From the NCBI RefSeq assembly GCF_016598475.1, contig NZ_JAEMUX010000033.1, positions 19,852 to 83,851 on the forward strand: a stretch of 64,000 nucleotides of DNA, given 5' to 3'. Below the pieces are notes generated by a model, which saw only the letters and a list, made by a program, of their open reading frames with translations, did no database searches and was not told where the DNA came from. Shown in pieces: positions 32,881 to 41,885 of the stretch; within the stretch, counting starts at the first letter, position 1, and the number at the start of each line of letters is the position of its first letter. The stretch is from Streptomyces adelaidensis. Its GTDB lineage: Bacteria > Actinomycetota > Actinomycetes > Streptomycetales > Streptomycetaceae. The translations under genes and the position numbers were made by a program.

Positions 32881-33237
32881 TCGGCCAGTCTGCACGAGCC
32901 CTCCACGAGATCCGCGAAAGGCCGACAATGGTCGCCGTACGCCCCGGACCCTCCAGGCCGGGCGCCGGGTTTGGCATGGAATGAACGTCAGTGGCGAAGC
33001 GCGGCGGCGAATACTGTCAAAGCGCGTCGCCGACGTCCAACCGGCCCGCCACACGGGGCATCGGCACGAGCCGAAGGAACTTGCTCGCCAACTCCCCGGG
33101 GATGTTCACTCCTTCGGGTGGCGGGACTGATGATGCGGGACCGCTGCCCACCGGCACTGGGAGGGTCGGGAGCCGTACCGGGGGACGCTCATAAGTTGAC
33201 GGAACGTCACCCGGGCCCATGGGTAAACGAGTCAGGA
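32881..33237. other. Divergent promoter region, PP2C / conservon
   Basis: About 360 bases without a supported gene. TTGACG at 33196 is a good -35 candidate for the conservon but no clear -10 follows at standard distance. Open frames cross the region on the plus strand but have no ribosome binding site. Confidence 0.55.
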
Positions 33238-36210
33238 ATGCGAGCACCGGTGCAGAAGACGCGGCCTCGGCGCGCAGGCAAGCAGGCGGCCTCGAAGGCC
33301 TCCGCGGCCTCCCCGAACCAGCAGGGGACGGCGGACCGGCAGGCCCCCGCCGTCGGCACCGGGCGGAAGGCGCACGTACGCAACCGGCTCATCGTCGCCG
33401 TGGCCGTCGTGGCCGCCGCCATAGCGGGCGCCGGAGCTCCCTCGGTCCTCGCCGCCTCGGAGCAACTGCACGACACCCAGAGCCTGGTGACGCTCGCCGA
33501 ACAGACCCAGGAGACGCTCACGCTGGCGCACGCGCTGGCGGACGAGCGGGACGAGATCACCGTGTACGTCGCCGCCGGGCGGCCCGAGTCGGCCGTGCCC
33601 GGCAAACAGCGCGGTGACCGCGTCGACCTCCAGGTCGAGGAGCTGAGCGCGGACACCGACACGTCCGCCGCGCTGCGGGAGGACATCAAGTCCATCGCCG
33701 GCGTACGGGAAGCGGCGCTCTCCGGAAAGAGCACCGCTCTCGAAACGCATCAGGCGTACACCGCCGTCGTCACCGAACTGCACGCCCTCGCCGAGGAACT
33801 CGCCGAGCAGTTGCCGCCCCGCGCGGGCGGCGGGGCGTACGCGCTCGCCGAACTCGACAGCGCCGTCCAGCAGGCCGCCGCCGCCCGCGGCCTGCTGGTC
33901 GCCGCGCTCAGCGTGCCGACCACCACCCGGACGGTCGTCGACCCGATCACCGGGCTGCCCACCACCACGACCGGCGCCACGGCCGCCGACGAGAAGCAGC
34001 GCGACGCCCTCGGTGCCGCCGCCCAGCAGGCCCGCGTCCGCTCCGACGCCGCTCTCGCCCACTTCCGCGAGATCGCGCCCGCCACCGCCCGCTCCTCGTA
34101 CGACGCCACGGTCACCGGACCCGAGGCGGACACCGCCGACACGTACCTGGCGAGCCTCACCGACCAGCCCACCCTCTCCGACAGCGAGGCGGGCACCAGC
34201 GCCAAGAAGGTCGACGCGGCGCTCTCCGCCCGCGTGGACCTGATGCGCGGCGCCGAGTCCTCCCTCTACGACCGGCGCACCAAGGACCTCGCCCAGCTCC
34301 GCGACGACGACGTCACCGCGCTGGAGATCCGCGTCGCCCTCCTCGGCGCCCTGATGCTGCTCGCCGTCGGTGTCGCCACCGGCATGGCCCGCTCGCTCAC
34401 CCGCCCGCTCGCGGTCCTGCGCATCGGCTCGGCCCGGCTCGCCGGCGACCCGGCCACCGAGGAACCCGTCAAGTTCACCGGCCGTAACGACGAGTTCGCC
34501 CAGGTCGTGCGCTCCGTCAACGCGCTCCACGCGCACGCCCTCGCGCTGCACGAGCGCCTCGCGCCCCTGGAAGGCGACCGCAAGCACCTCATCGGCCAGC
34601 GCCGGACCATGGCCGACGACCGCGACCGGCTGCGCGCCGAACTCGCCGAGGCCACCGGGTACCTGGCGAAGGTCCAGCACAGCGTGCACGCCACCTTCGT
34701 CAACCTCGCGCTGCGCACCCTCGGCCTCGTCGAGCGGCAGCTCGCCGTCATCGAGTCCCTGGAGGAGCGCGAGCAGGACCCCGACCGGCTCGCCACGTTC
34801 TTCAAGCTCGACCACTTCGCGACCGTCATGCGCCGCCACAGCGAGAACCTCCTCGTCCTGGCCGGCCACGAGCACATCCAGCACCACGCCGGACCCGTCC
34901 CGCTCGTCGACGTCGTCCGCGCCGCGGTCAGCGAGATCGAGCGCTACGAGCGGGTCCGCATCGCCACGCTGCCGCCGGGCGCGCACGTCGCCGGGTTCGC
35001 CGCCGACGACCTCAGCCACCTCCTCGCCGAACTCCTGGAGAACGGCACGTCGTTCTCGCCGCCGGAGATGTCCGTCGAGGTCTCCGGCCGGCTGACGGAG
35101 AACGGCGAGATCACCCTCTGCGTCCAGGACGGCGGCATCGGTGTCGCCCCCGACCGGCTCGCCCGGCTCAACTCCCGCCTCACCGACTTCGACCCCGACG
35201 CCCCCTACGACCAGGAGGGCGGCCAGGGCCTCGGCCTCGGCCTGTACGTCGTCGCCCGCCTCGCCCACCGGCTCGGCACCCGCGTACGGCTCCAGGAGCA
35301 CGGCTCGGGAGGCACCGCCGCGGTGGTCGTCGTGCCCAAGGGGCTGCTGGCCACCGGGTCCGCCGCACCCGCGGGCACCCCGGCCGGAGTCATGCCCACG
35401 CTCACCCTGCCGGGCGCCGGTGCCGAGGCCAACTCCAACGTCCTGCCCGGCCGATCCGTCGCCGTACGCGAGCCGGAGGGCGACGGCGACCCGCTCATCG
35501 AGGCGGCCGAGCGGGCGATCCTGGCGAGGGAGGCCGTGGGGACGGCCGCCGACGCCCGGACCGAGTCCGTCTTCGAATCCGCGCCCGCGCCCGCACCCGC
35601 GCCCGCACCCGCGCCCGCGCCCGTACCCGCGCCCGCGCCCGTACCCGCGCCCGTACCCGCGCCCGCGCCCGCACCCGCGCCCGCACCCGCGCCTGAGTCC
35701 GCGCCCGTCTCCGAATCCGTGTCCGAGACGACCATGGAGCTCTTCGCTCCGGTGGGCCCGGGGAGGGCCGACGAGGCGGACCTCGACGACGAGGACATCG
35801 CGGCCGCGGACGCCGACGATCCGTACGGCTTCGGATCCGACACGCATGAGCGTGCCGCCGACGAAGCCGGCGAAGGGGACTCGGCGCGCACGGCGGAGGC
35901 CGCGTGGCCCCCGGCGGAGGCGCCGCGGGCCGAGCAGGCCCCACGCGTCACCGACAAGGGCCTGCCCAAGCGCACACCCAGGATCACCGCGCCCGTGCCC
36001 ACGGCCCCCAGGCCCAGGGTCGGGGGCGTGAACGCCGAGGAGCTCCGCCGGCGGCTCGGCGGATTCCACCAGGGGGCCAAGGAGGGGCGCCGCGACGTCG
36101 AGGCGGAGATCGCCGAGCAGTCGGGCGAGACACGGATTCCCGCGACGATCGAGTACCGAACAGAGGCAGTTGACACCACGGGGGGCACTTCCGAGGAGGA
36201 AAGCAGTTGA
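33238..36210 (+). CDS. cvnA: Conservon sensor histidine kinase (CvnA)
   Basis: A 990-residue membrane kinase heading a four-gene conservon. A basic N-terminus is followed by a membrane segment (50-72), an outer NIT (nitrate/nitrite-sensing type) helical domain (about 80-355), a second segment (364-382), HAMP, a helical region with FKLDHFATVMRRHSEN, and an ATPase domain (ELLENGTSFSPP near 597, DGGIGV, GLGLGLYVVARLAHR near 662). The last 300 residues are disordered, with an Ala-Pro run (782-820) and an acidic stretch. Conservon kinases signal through the roadblock protein and GTPase encoded downstream. ATG 33238 is the best start; GTCAGGA is very close to it. Confidence 0.93.
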   Translation: MRAPVQKTRPRRAGKQAASKASAASPNQQGTADRQAPAVGTGRKAHVRNRLIVAVAVVAAAIAGAGAPSVLAASEQLHDTQSLVTLAEQTQETLTLAHALADERDEITVYVAAGRPESAVPGKQRGDRVDLQVEELSADTDTSAALREDIKSIAGVREAALSGKSTALETHQAYTAVVTELHALAEELAEQLPPRAGGGAYALAELDSAVQQAAAARGLLVAALSVPTTTRTVVDPITGLPTTTTGATAADEKQRDALGAAAQQARVRSDAALAHFREIAPATARSSYDATVTGPEADTADTYLASLTDQPTLSDSEAGTSAKKVDAALSARVDLMRGAESSLYDRRTKDLAQLRDDDVTALEIRVALLGALMLLAVGVATGMARSLTRPLAVLRIGSARLAGDPATEEPVKFTGRNDEFAQVVRSVNALHAHALALHERLAPLEGDRKHLIGQRRTMADDRDRLRAELAEATGYLAKVQHSVHATFVNLALRTLGLVERQLAVIESLEEREQDPDRLATFFKLDHFATVMRRHSENLLVLAGHEHIQHHAGPVPLVDVVRAAVSEIERYERVRIATLPPGAHVAGFAADDLSHLLAELLENGTSFSPPEMSVEVSGRLTENGEITLCVQDGGIGVAPDRLARLNSRLTDFDPDAPYDQEGGQGLGLGLYVVARLAHRLGTRVRLQEHGSGGTAAVVVVPKGLLATGSAAPAGTPAGVMPTLTLPGAGAEANSNVLPGRSVAVREPEGDGDPLIEAAERAILAREAVGTAADARTESVFESAPAPAPAPAPAPAPVPAPAPVPAPVPAPAPAPAPAPAPESAPVSESVSETTMELFAPVGPGRADEADLDDEDIAAADADDPYGFGSDTHERAADEAGEGDSARTAEAAWPPAEAPRAEQAPRVTDKGLPKRTPRITAPVPTAPRPRVGGVNAEELRRRLGGFHQGAKEGRRDVEAEIAEQSGETRIPATIEYRTEAVDTTGGTSEEESS
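35581..35697. repeat. Ala-Pro dipeptide run in cvnA
   Basis: Almost pure alternation of GCG and CCC/CCT codons, with a few GTA, encodes about 19 Ala-Pro or Val-Pro pairs. It forms a stiff spacer in the disordered C-terminal tail of the kinase. Confidence 0.9.
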
Positions 36211-36728
36211 CCGCGCCCATTACCTTCGGACTGAGCAGTGAAGCCCGTAACCTGCACTGGCTGCTGACGAACCTCGTCGAGGAGGTGCCGGGGCTGCTGT
36301 CGGTCGCGGTGGTCTCCTCCGACGGACTGCTGCTGCTCTCCTCCGACCCCGGCAGAATCGCCGAGGCCCGCCAGGCCCCCGGCGAGCGGCCCCAGGGCCC
36401 CCGGGGCTCCGCCGCCGACCTGGCCACCATCGTCTCCGGCATCGGCAGCCTCACCATCGGCGCCGCCAAGCTGATGGAGTTCGGCGGGGTCAAGCAGACG
36501 ATGGTCGCGATGGCCGAGGGCAGCCTCTTCGTGATGTCGATCAGCGACGGCTCGCTGCTCGGCGTGCACGGCGCCCCGGACTGCGACATGAGCGTGGTGG
36601 CGTACCACATGGCCCTCTTCGTCGGCCGCGCCGGCCATGTCCTCACCCCGGAGCTCCGCAGCGAACTGCGCAAGTCCCTGGAGGCCGAGTCCGAGAAGGA
36701 GACCGAGGCGGCCGGGAGCAGTCGATGA
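36207..36728 (+). CDS. cvnB: Roadblock/LC7 protein of conservon (CvnB)
   Basis: A 173-residue roadblock/LC7 (MglB-like) protein: NLHWLLTNLVEEVPGLLSVA, VVSSDGLLLLSS and KLMEFGGVKQTMVAMAEGSL. In conservons it binds the kinase and the GTPase at the membrane and probably acts as a GTPase regulator. The start is TTG 36207, overlapping the cvnA stop as TTGA, with GAGGAAAG ahead. A Pro/Gly/Arg insert (about 55-70) is unusual for the short fold. Confidence 0.93.
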   Translation: MTAPITFGLSSEARNLHWLLTNLVEEVPGLLSVAVVSSDGLLLLSSDPGRIAEARQAPGERPQGPRGSAADLATIVSGIGSLTIGAAKLMEFGGVKQTMVAMAEGSLFVMSISDGSLLGVHGAPDCDMSVVAYHMALFVGRAGHVLTPELRSELRKSLEAESEKETEAAGSSR

Positions 36729-37231
36729 GCGGCTCGAAGAAGACCAAGGTCCGCGGCCCCAAGTCGCCCGGTCCGGCGAAGAAGCCGACCGCGTCGAAGG
36801 GCGCGAAGAGGCTGCCCACGCGCGGCGGCGACCGCACACCCGCCCGCGTACGCCCCTACTCGCTCACCGGCGGCCGCACCCGCTTCGGCCACGTCCTGCT
36901 CGTGGAGACGTTCGTCGCCGTCGCCGCACTCGAAGCCGCGCCGGAGCGGCCCGAGTTGGCCGGGGGCCCGGCCCACCTGTTCAGGGGCGGGGGTGGTTCA
37001 CTCAACGCCAAGGTGATGCCCGAGATGCGGGCCATCATCGAACTCTGCCGCCGTATGCGGACGGTGGCGGAGATCGCCGCGCTGCTGAAGATGCCGCTCG
37101 GCGTGGTCCGCGTCCTCCTCAGTGATCTCGCGGACCAGGGAAAGATCCGCGTGTACGGAACAGGTCACGGCCCGGGACAGCCGGACCGCGCTCTGCTGGA
37201 AAGGGTGCTGAGTGGACTCCGCAGTCTCTGA
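36725..37231 (+). CDS. cvnC: DUF742 protein of conservon (CvnC)
   Basis: A 168-residue DUF742 protein. The Lys/Arg-rich N-terminus is followed by VRPYSLTGGRTR, the usual DUF742 opening, and a winged-helix-like end (TVAEIAALLKMPLGVVRVLL). It starts with ATGA overlapping cvnB. The role is probably DNA binding or assembly within the CvnA-D complex; this is known only in outline for the family. Confidence 0.93.
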   Translation: MSGSKKTKVRGPKSPGPAKKPTASKGAKRLPTRGGDRTPARVRPYSLTGGRTRFGHVLLVETFVAVAALEAAPERPELAGGPAHLFRGGGGSLNAKVMPEMRAIIELCRRMRTVAEIAALLKMPLGVVRVLLSDLADQGKIRVYGTGHGPGQPDRALLERVLSGLRSL

Positions 37232-38039
37232 CGCCGCCTCGCCTGGCGTCACCCCCGACGCCTCGCCCGGCGTCACCCCGGGCGTCGACGACGACGCCCC
37301 CCGCGTCGAGCTCGACGCGGACGCTCCTTGTCTCGACCCCGGCGCCGCCCGGGCGGCCTCCCCAGGGCTCGACCGGCTCACCGGCCCCGCGACCGAGCCC
37401 GAGCCCGAGCCCGGGCCCGAGCCCGGGCCCGAGGAAGCGGTCGCGGCGGAGCCCGAGGAGGAGCTGAAGCCCTGGCAGTCCGACCTCTCCCGGGCCCCCA
37501 TCGCCACGAAGATCGTGGTGGCGGGCGGCTTCGGCGTCGGCAAGACCACCTTCGTCGGCGCGGTCTCCGAGATCACCCCTCTGCGCACCGAGGCGCTGAT
37601 GACCGAGGCGAGCGTCGGCACGGACGACCTCTCCGCGACACCGAACAAGGTCACCACCACCGTGGCCATGGACTACGGCCGCATCACCCTCTCCGACGAC
37701 CTCGTCCTCTACCTGTTCGGCACGCCCGGCCAGGAGCGGTTCTGGTTCATGTGGGACGACATGGTGCGCGGCGCGATCGGCGCGGTCGTCCTCGCCGACA
37801 CCCGCCGCCTGGACGACTGCTTCCCCGCTCTCGACTACTTCGAGAGCTGCGGACTGCCGTACGTCGTCGCGGTCAACGAGTTCGACGGCAGTGCGCGGTT
37901 CGAGCCGGAGGACGTACGGGACGCGCTGTCCGTGTCCGCGCATGTACCTGTCATGATCATGGACGCGCGTACCCGGGCCTCGGCGATGCAGACCCTGCTG
38001 GCGCTCTGCTCGCACGCGATATCCGTCAGCCCCGAGTAG
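37212..38039 (+). CDS. cvnD: Small GTPase of conservon (CvnD)
   Basis: A 275-residue protein with an acidic, Pro/Glu-rich N-terminus of about 95 residues and a Ras-like GTPase domain. It has P-loop GGFGVGKTT (near 102) and switch II FGTPGQERFW; the usual NKxD is replaced by NEFD, as is common in this family. Conservon GTPases bind GTP and are thought to pass the kinase signal on. GTG 37212 lies 20 bases inside cvnC, so translation is coupled. Confidence 0.93.
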   Translation: MDSAVSDAASPGVTPDASPGVTPGVDDDAPRVELDADAPCLDPGAARAASPGLDRLTGPATEPEPEPGPEPGPEEAVAAEPEEELKPWQSDLSRAPIATKIVVAGGFGVGKTTFVGAVSEITPLRTEALMTEASVGTDDLSATPNKVTTTVAMDYGRITLSDDLVLYLFGTPGQERFWFMWDDMVRGAIGAVVLADTRRLDDCFPALDYFESCGLPYVVAVNEFDGSARFEPEDVRDALSVSAHVPVMIMDARTRASAMQTLLALCSHAISVSPE

Positions 38040-38084
38040 TCCCTCCCAGCGGGACGACACGGACGAACCAGGAGACCTGTCCGG

Positions 38085-39320
38085 ATGCGGAAGATACTCG
38101 TCGTCGGAGCCGGCCAGTCCGGGCTGCAACTGGCCCTCGGACTTCAGTCGCACGGGTACGAGGTCACCCTGATGTCCAATCGCACCCCGGACGAGATACG
38201 CACCGGCCGGATCATGTCGACGCAGTGCATGTTCGACTCCGCCCTGCGCCACGAGCGCGACCTCCAGCTGAACTTCTGGGAGTCCCAGACCCCGAGGATC
38301 GAGGGGATCGGGGTCTCCGTCGCCGGCCCGGACGGGCAGCGCGCCGTCGACTGGGTCGGCAGGCTCAGCGGGTACGCCCAGGCCGTCGACCAGCGCGTGA
38401 AGATGGCCGGCTGGATGGAGACCTTCGCCCGGCGCGGCGGCCAGCTGGTCATCCACGGCGCCGCTGTCTCCGACCTTGACTACTTCGCCCGGATGTACGA
38501 CCTCGTGCTCGTCACCGCGGGCAAGGGCGAACTGGTCCGGTTGTTCGGCCGCGACGCCGCCCGCTCGCCCTACACGGAACCGCAGCGCGCGCTCGCCGCC
38601 GTCTATGTGCACGGTCTCGGCCCGCGCCCCGAGCACCCGGACTTCCACGCGGCCCGCTGCAACCTGGTGCCCGGCCTCGGCGAACTCATCGTCCAGCCCG
38701 TCCTCACCACCTCCGGTCACGCCGACGCCCTGTTCTGGCTGGGCCGCCCCGGCGGCCCGCTCGATGTCTTCGCCGGCGTCGGGGACGCCGACCGGCAGCT
38801 CGCCCTGACCCTGGACCTCATGGAGCGGTACACCCCCTGGGAGTACGCGCGGGCCACCGAGGTCGAGGTGACCGACCCCGGAGCCGCCCTGATCGGCCGC
38901 TACACGCCGGTCGTACGGCACCCGGTCGCGCGGCTTCCCGGCGGTGGCCTGGTCCTCGGTGCCGGGGACGTGGTCGTCGCCAACGACCCGCTCACCGGTC
39001 AGGGCTCGAACTCGGCGACCAAGTGCGCGGCCGTCTACCTCGCCGCGATCCTCGACCACGGGGACGCGGAGTTCGACGAGACGTGGATGCGGCGGACGTT
39101 CGAGCGGTTCTGGCGGATCGCCGGTCCCGTCACCAAGTGGACCAACACGATGTTGGCTCCGCCGGCTGAGCATGTGCTGGGGTTGATCGGGGTGGCGGAG
39201 GGGCTGCCGGTTGTGGCGGATCGTTTCGCCAATGGGTTTGACGATCCGGCGGATTTCGAGGGGTATTTCTACGATGCGGAGAAGACCTCGGCGTACCTGT
39301 CGGAGGTCGCCGGGGGGTAG
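38085..39320 (+). CDS. Styrene/indole monooxygenase-like flavoprotein (StyA type)
   Basis: A 411-residue FAD monooxygenase. The N-terminus ILVVGAGQSGLQLALGL is the dinucleotide site; RTGRIMSTQCMFDSALRHER and the late FAD motif LGAGDVVVANDPLTGQGSNS match the StyA family. StyA enzymes epoxidise alkenes or indole and need reduced FAD from a StyB reductase, but no reductase gene is adjacent. It lies 45 bases after cvnD and is probably the fifth gene of the conservon operon, which makes it a candidate output. Substrate unknown. Confidence 0.9.
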   Translation: MRKILVVGAGQSGLQLALGLQSHGYEVTLMSNRTPDEIRTGRIMSTQCMFDSALRHERDLQLNFWESQTPRIEGIGVSVAGPDGQRAVDWVGRLSGYAQAVDQRVKMAGWMETFARRGGQLVIHGAAVSDLDYFARMYDLVLVTAGKGELVRLFGRDAARSPYTEPQRALAAVYVHGLGPRPEHPDFHAARCNLVPGLGELIVQPVLTTSGHADALFWLGRPGGPLDVFAGVGDADRQLALTLDLMERYTPWEYARATEVEVTDPGAALIGRYTPVVRHPVARLPGGGLVLGAGDVVVANDPLTGQGSNSATKCAAVYLAAILDHGDAEFDETWMRRTFERFWRIAGPVTKWTNTMLAPPAEHVLGLIGVAEGLPVVADRFANGFDDPADFEGYFYDAEKTSAYLSEVAGG

Positions 39321-39370
39321 GCGCCGTGGGGGTGCTCGATGAGTGCCGGGTGCGCGTGGTTCGTGGTTGC

Positions 39371-39396
39371 TCGCGCAGTTCCCCGCGCCCCTGAAG
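39371..39396. repeat. Dispersed intergenic repeat core, second copy
   Basis: CGCGCAGTTCCCCGCGCCCC, the same core as in the element at 9401-9420, here directly followed by a terminator hairpin between convergent genes. Confidence 0.75.
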
Positions 39397-39416
39397 GGCG
39401 CGCTGGGCGCGCCCTT
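39394..39416. terminator. Bidirectional terminator, StyA-like / NlpC genes
   Basis: A perfect 9-bp stem AAGGGCGCG / CGCGCCCTT with a CTGGG loop, between the 3' ends of two convergent genes. T residues follow on both strands. Confidence 0.8.
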
Positions 39417-39418
39417 GT

Positions 39419-40555
39419 CTACGGCGCGTCGTAGCCCTCGTCCGAGCCCTCCCTCGCCGTCTTCGGGAGCTTCGGAGGGGTGAAGTTCTTCAGGGGGCTG
39501 TCGTCGGGGTCGGGGCGTACGGCGCCGAGGACCGGGTTGGCGGCGATGGGGGAGACCTTGATCGTCGCGCCCGGGCGGGGGGCCTGGATCACCATGCCGT
39601 CGCCGAGGTAGAGCGCCACGTGGGTGGCCTTCGGGAAGTAGACGACCAGGTCGCCGGGGCGGAGGCGGTCGAGGGGGACCCGGGGGAGCCGGGCCCACTG
39701 CTCCTGGCTGGTGCGCGGGACGGGGCGGCCCGCGTGCGCCCACGCCTCGGAGGTCAGACCCGAGCAGTCGTACGTCTCCGGCCCCTCGGCGCCCCACTCG
39801 TACGGCTTGCCGATCTGGGCGACGGCGTGGCGGACCGCCTTCGCGCCGGTGCGGGTCGGCGGCCGTACCGTGCTCAGGGCGCCGGAGGCGACGAGCTCCC
39901 GCTGGGCCTCGGCGGTGCTGTCCTTCTCCAACTCCTCGATGCCGGCGAGCTGTTCGGCGGTGAGGGAGGCGAGGAGCTTCTCGATGTCGCCGAGGCGGTC
40001 GCGTACGCCGACGCGTTCCTTCTTGCGCCGCTCGGTGAGGGTGAGCTGCCGGTCGAGGGCCGCGCGCGCCTTGCGGGCCAGCGCGTCGGAGTCCTGCTCG
40101 CTGCCGGTCAGCCGCGACACCGTCTCGGCCCGCTCCCGCGCGACCTGCCCGATCACCTGGCCCTGCTCCAGCGCCCGGTGCGGATCGCGGGCGAGGAGGA
40201 GGCGTACGTACGGGGAGAGCGCCGTGCTGTTGTCTCGGTACTGCTCCCGGGCCAGCCGGCCGGCCGCGCCCCGGCTGTCGTGCAGCGAGAGCCGGGCCGC
40301 GGTGAGCCGCCGGTCGAGCTTGGTGACCTCGGCCCGCTGCTTCGCCAGCTCCTCCTCGGTGGCGTTGTACTCCTCGGTGGCCTCCTCGGCCTCGCGGTAG
40401 AGCCGCTGGAGGTCGGTGAGGAGGGTGGCGACGGAGCGGTCGTCGTCGGCCGCGGGGGGCTCGGGTACGGCGGTGGCGGGGGCCGTGAGGAGGGCGCCGG
40501 CCGTCAGTGCCGTGACCATCGCCGTACCGACCAGGCGCAGAAGCCTTCCTGACAC
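39419..40555 (-). CDS. Secreted NlpC/P60 (C40) peptidoglycan hydrolase
   Basis: A 378-residue exported protein. A signal peptide (cut near APATAVPEP) is followed by a coiled coil (about 40-235) and an NlpC/P60 domain with catalytic Cys in ETYDCSGLTSEAWA, His in ATHVALYLGDG and the third polar residue in the following VIQAPRPG stretch. Such enzymes cut peptide bonds in cell-wall stems; the coiled coil may hold the enzyme inactive. The GTG at 40555 has GGAGGTGAT, an almost perfect ribosome binding site. Confidence 0.93.
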   Translation of the reverse strand: MSGRLLRLVGTAMVTALTAGALLTAPATAVPEPPAADDDRSVATLLTDLQRLYREAEEATEEYNATEEELAKQRAEVTKLDRRLTAARLSLHDSRGAAGRLAREQYRDNSTALSPYVRLLLARDPHRALEQGQVIGQVARERAETVSRLTGSEQDSDALARKARAALDRQLTLTERRKKERVGVRDRLGDIEKLLASLTAEQLAGIEELEKDSTAEAQRELVASGALSTVRPPTRTGAKAVRHAVAQIGKPYEWGAEGPETYDCSGLTSEAWAHAGRPVPRTSQEQWARLPRVPLDRLRPGDLVVYFPKATHVALYLGDGMVIQAPRPGATIKVSPIAANPVLGAVRPDPDDSPLKNFTPPKLPKTAREGSDEGYDAP

Positions 40556-40657
40556 ATCATCACCTCCGGTGCGGAGGTGGGCCGTCCACCTCGCATCGGC
40601 AGGATGGGGGGAGTGCGGGGCGGGCGCGCGCCGGGTGGACCGTTCGGCGCCGGGGGG

Positions 40658-40963
40658 TCACTCGTCGGTGGGGCGCGGCTTCCCGGGCGGCGTGGCGGAT
40701 TGCCCGCCCGGCCTGGACCAGGGCCACTTCAGCCGGCGGCCGGGGTCCGCGTCGGGGGCGTACTCGTACTTCCACAGCTGGTGCATGAAACCGCCCCGGC
40801 CGGCGTCGGCCCGGCGGTACACCAGCACGGTCGGGGGGCCGCCGGCCGCGTCGGGGACGGGGACCCGGTACGTCTTCGGGGGGTGCCCCGTGATGCCGAG
40901 CAGCACGGGCAGGACGCGCCCGTCGAGGGGGCCGCCCACGAAGGGGGTGTCTTGGCTCTTCAC
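40658..40963 (-). CDS. Hypothetical protein, conserved-looking
   Basis: A 101-residue protein (MKSQDTPFVGGPLDGRVLPV at the start; GFMHQLWKYEYAPDADPGRR near the middle). I do not recognise a domain. It lies 11 bases downstream of a TetR gene on the same strand, so the two are probably co-transcribed. Codon use is typical. Confidence 0.72.
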   Translation of the reverse strand: MKSQDTPFVGGPLDGRVLPVLLGITGHPPKTYRVPVPDAAGGPPTVLVYRRADAGRGGFMHQLWKYEYAPDADPGRRLKWPWSRPGGQSATPPGKPRPTDE

Positions 40964-40973
40964 CGGACCAGTG

Positions 40974-41699
40974 TCACAGCAGGTGGGCGGCGTCGCCGAC
41001 CACGGGCAGGACCCGGCGGACCAGGGTGCCGACGACGCCCTGCGAGGTCTCCACGGCGAGGGTGTTCCGGACGACGCCGGCGGTCTGCGGGTCGCGGCTC
41101 GCGGTGGCGGTGAGACCGGCCACGAACTGCTCGACGAGCCAGTCGCGGAGCTCGCCGACGTCCGGCTGCTTGCCCTCGTCCAGCCAGATGAGGGAGGCGG
41201 CCTCCACCGCCGTGATCCACATCCGGACGGTCATCCGCAGCCGGAGGCCCGGCTCGGCGACCTCCAGATGCCGGAGGATGTGGTCCGCGGCCGCCCGCCG
41301 GACCCCGTCCACTATCGCCGTCGCCCGGCTCGTCTCGACGACGCTGCCGCCCTGGAGGAGGGCGCTGAAGCCGGTGTCGTGCTCGTCCACGAAGGTCAGG
41401 TAGCGGTCGAGGGCGCGGGCCAGGCGGGCGGAGAGGGGGCCCTCGACCGGCTCGTCGAAGCACTGCTCCAGCTCTTCGGCGGCCGTGCGGAGGGCGGCCT
41501 CGTACAGCTGCTGTTTGCCGCCGGGGAAGTACCGGTAGACCAGGGGGCGGGAGACGCCCGCTGCCTCCGCCACGTCGTCCAGCGACACGTCCTCCGGTGC
41601 CCGGTGCGCGAACAGCTCCAGGGCGGCGTCCAGCAGCTGGCTGCGCCGCTCTTCCACGCTCAGTCGGCGGTACGTGCGGGTGGGGGCCTCGGACGTCAT
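40974..41699 (-). CDS. TetR-family transcriptional regulator
   Basis: A 241-residue regulator with an N-terminal helix-turn-helix: RRSQLLDAALELFAHRAPED, then DVAEAAGVSRPLVYRYFPGG. The rest is a helical ligand domain. It is followed by a small hypothetical gene. The diiron oxygenase gene 187 bases upstream on the same strand is a plausible target, but a shared operator was not found. Confidence 0.92.
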   Translation of the reverse strand: MTSEAPTRTYRRLSVEERRSQLLDAALELFAHRAPEDVSLDDVAEAAGVSRPLVYRYFPGGKQQLYEAALRTAAEELEQCFDEPVEGPLSARLARALDRYLTFVDEHDTGFSALLQGGSVVETSRATAIVDGVRRAAADHILRHLEVAEPGLRLRMTVRMWITAVEAASLIWLDEGKQPDVGELRDWLVEQFVAGLTATASRDPQTAGVVRNTLAVETSQGVVGTLVRRVLPVVGDAAHLL

Positions 41700-41805
41700 A
41701 TGTCGCAGCGTAGTCGTGACGCCAGGAGTTGTTCCGCCCCCGCCGCCCCTACCCGTCCCATCCCCGGGGCTCCGCCCCGGACCCCGCTCCTCAAACGCCG
41801 GAGGG

Positions 41806-41875
41806 GCTGGATGGTCGCGGCCGGCGCTGAATGGTCGCGGCCGGCGCTGGATGATCGGGCCGGCGCTGGATGATC
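41806..41875. repeat. Tandem 20-bp repeats between diiron oxygenase and TetR genes
   Basis: GCTGGATGGTCGCGGCCGGC (41806), GCTGAATGGTCGCGGCCGGC (41826), a 19-bp version with ATGATCGGG (41846) and a fourth partial unit (41865). They lie just after the diiron gene stop. Confidence 0.9.
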
Positions 41876-41885
41876 TCGAGTCTGC

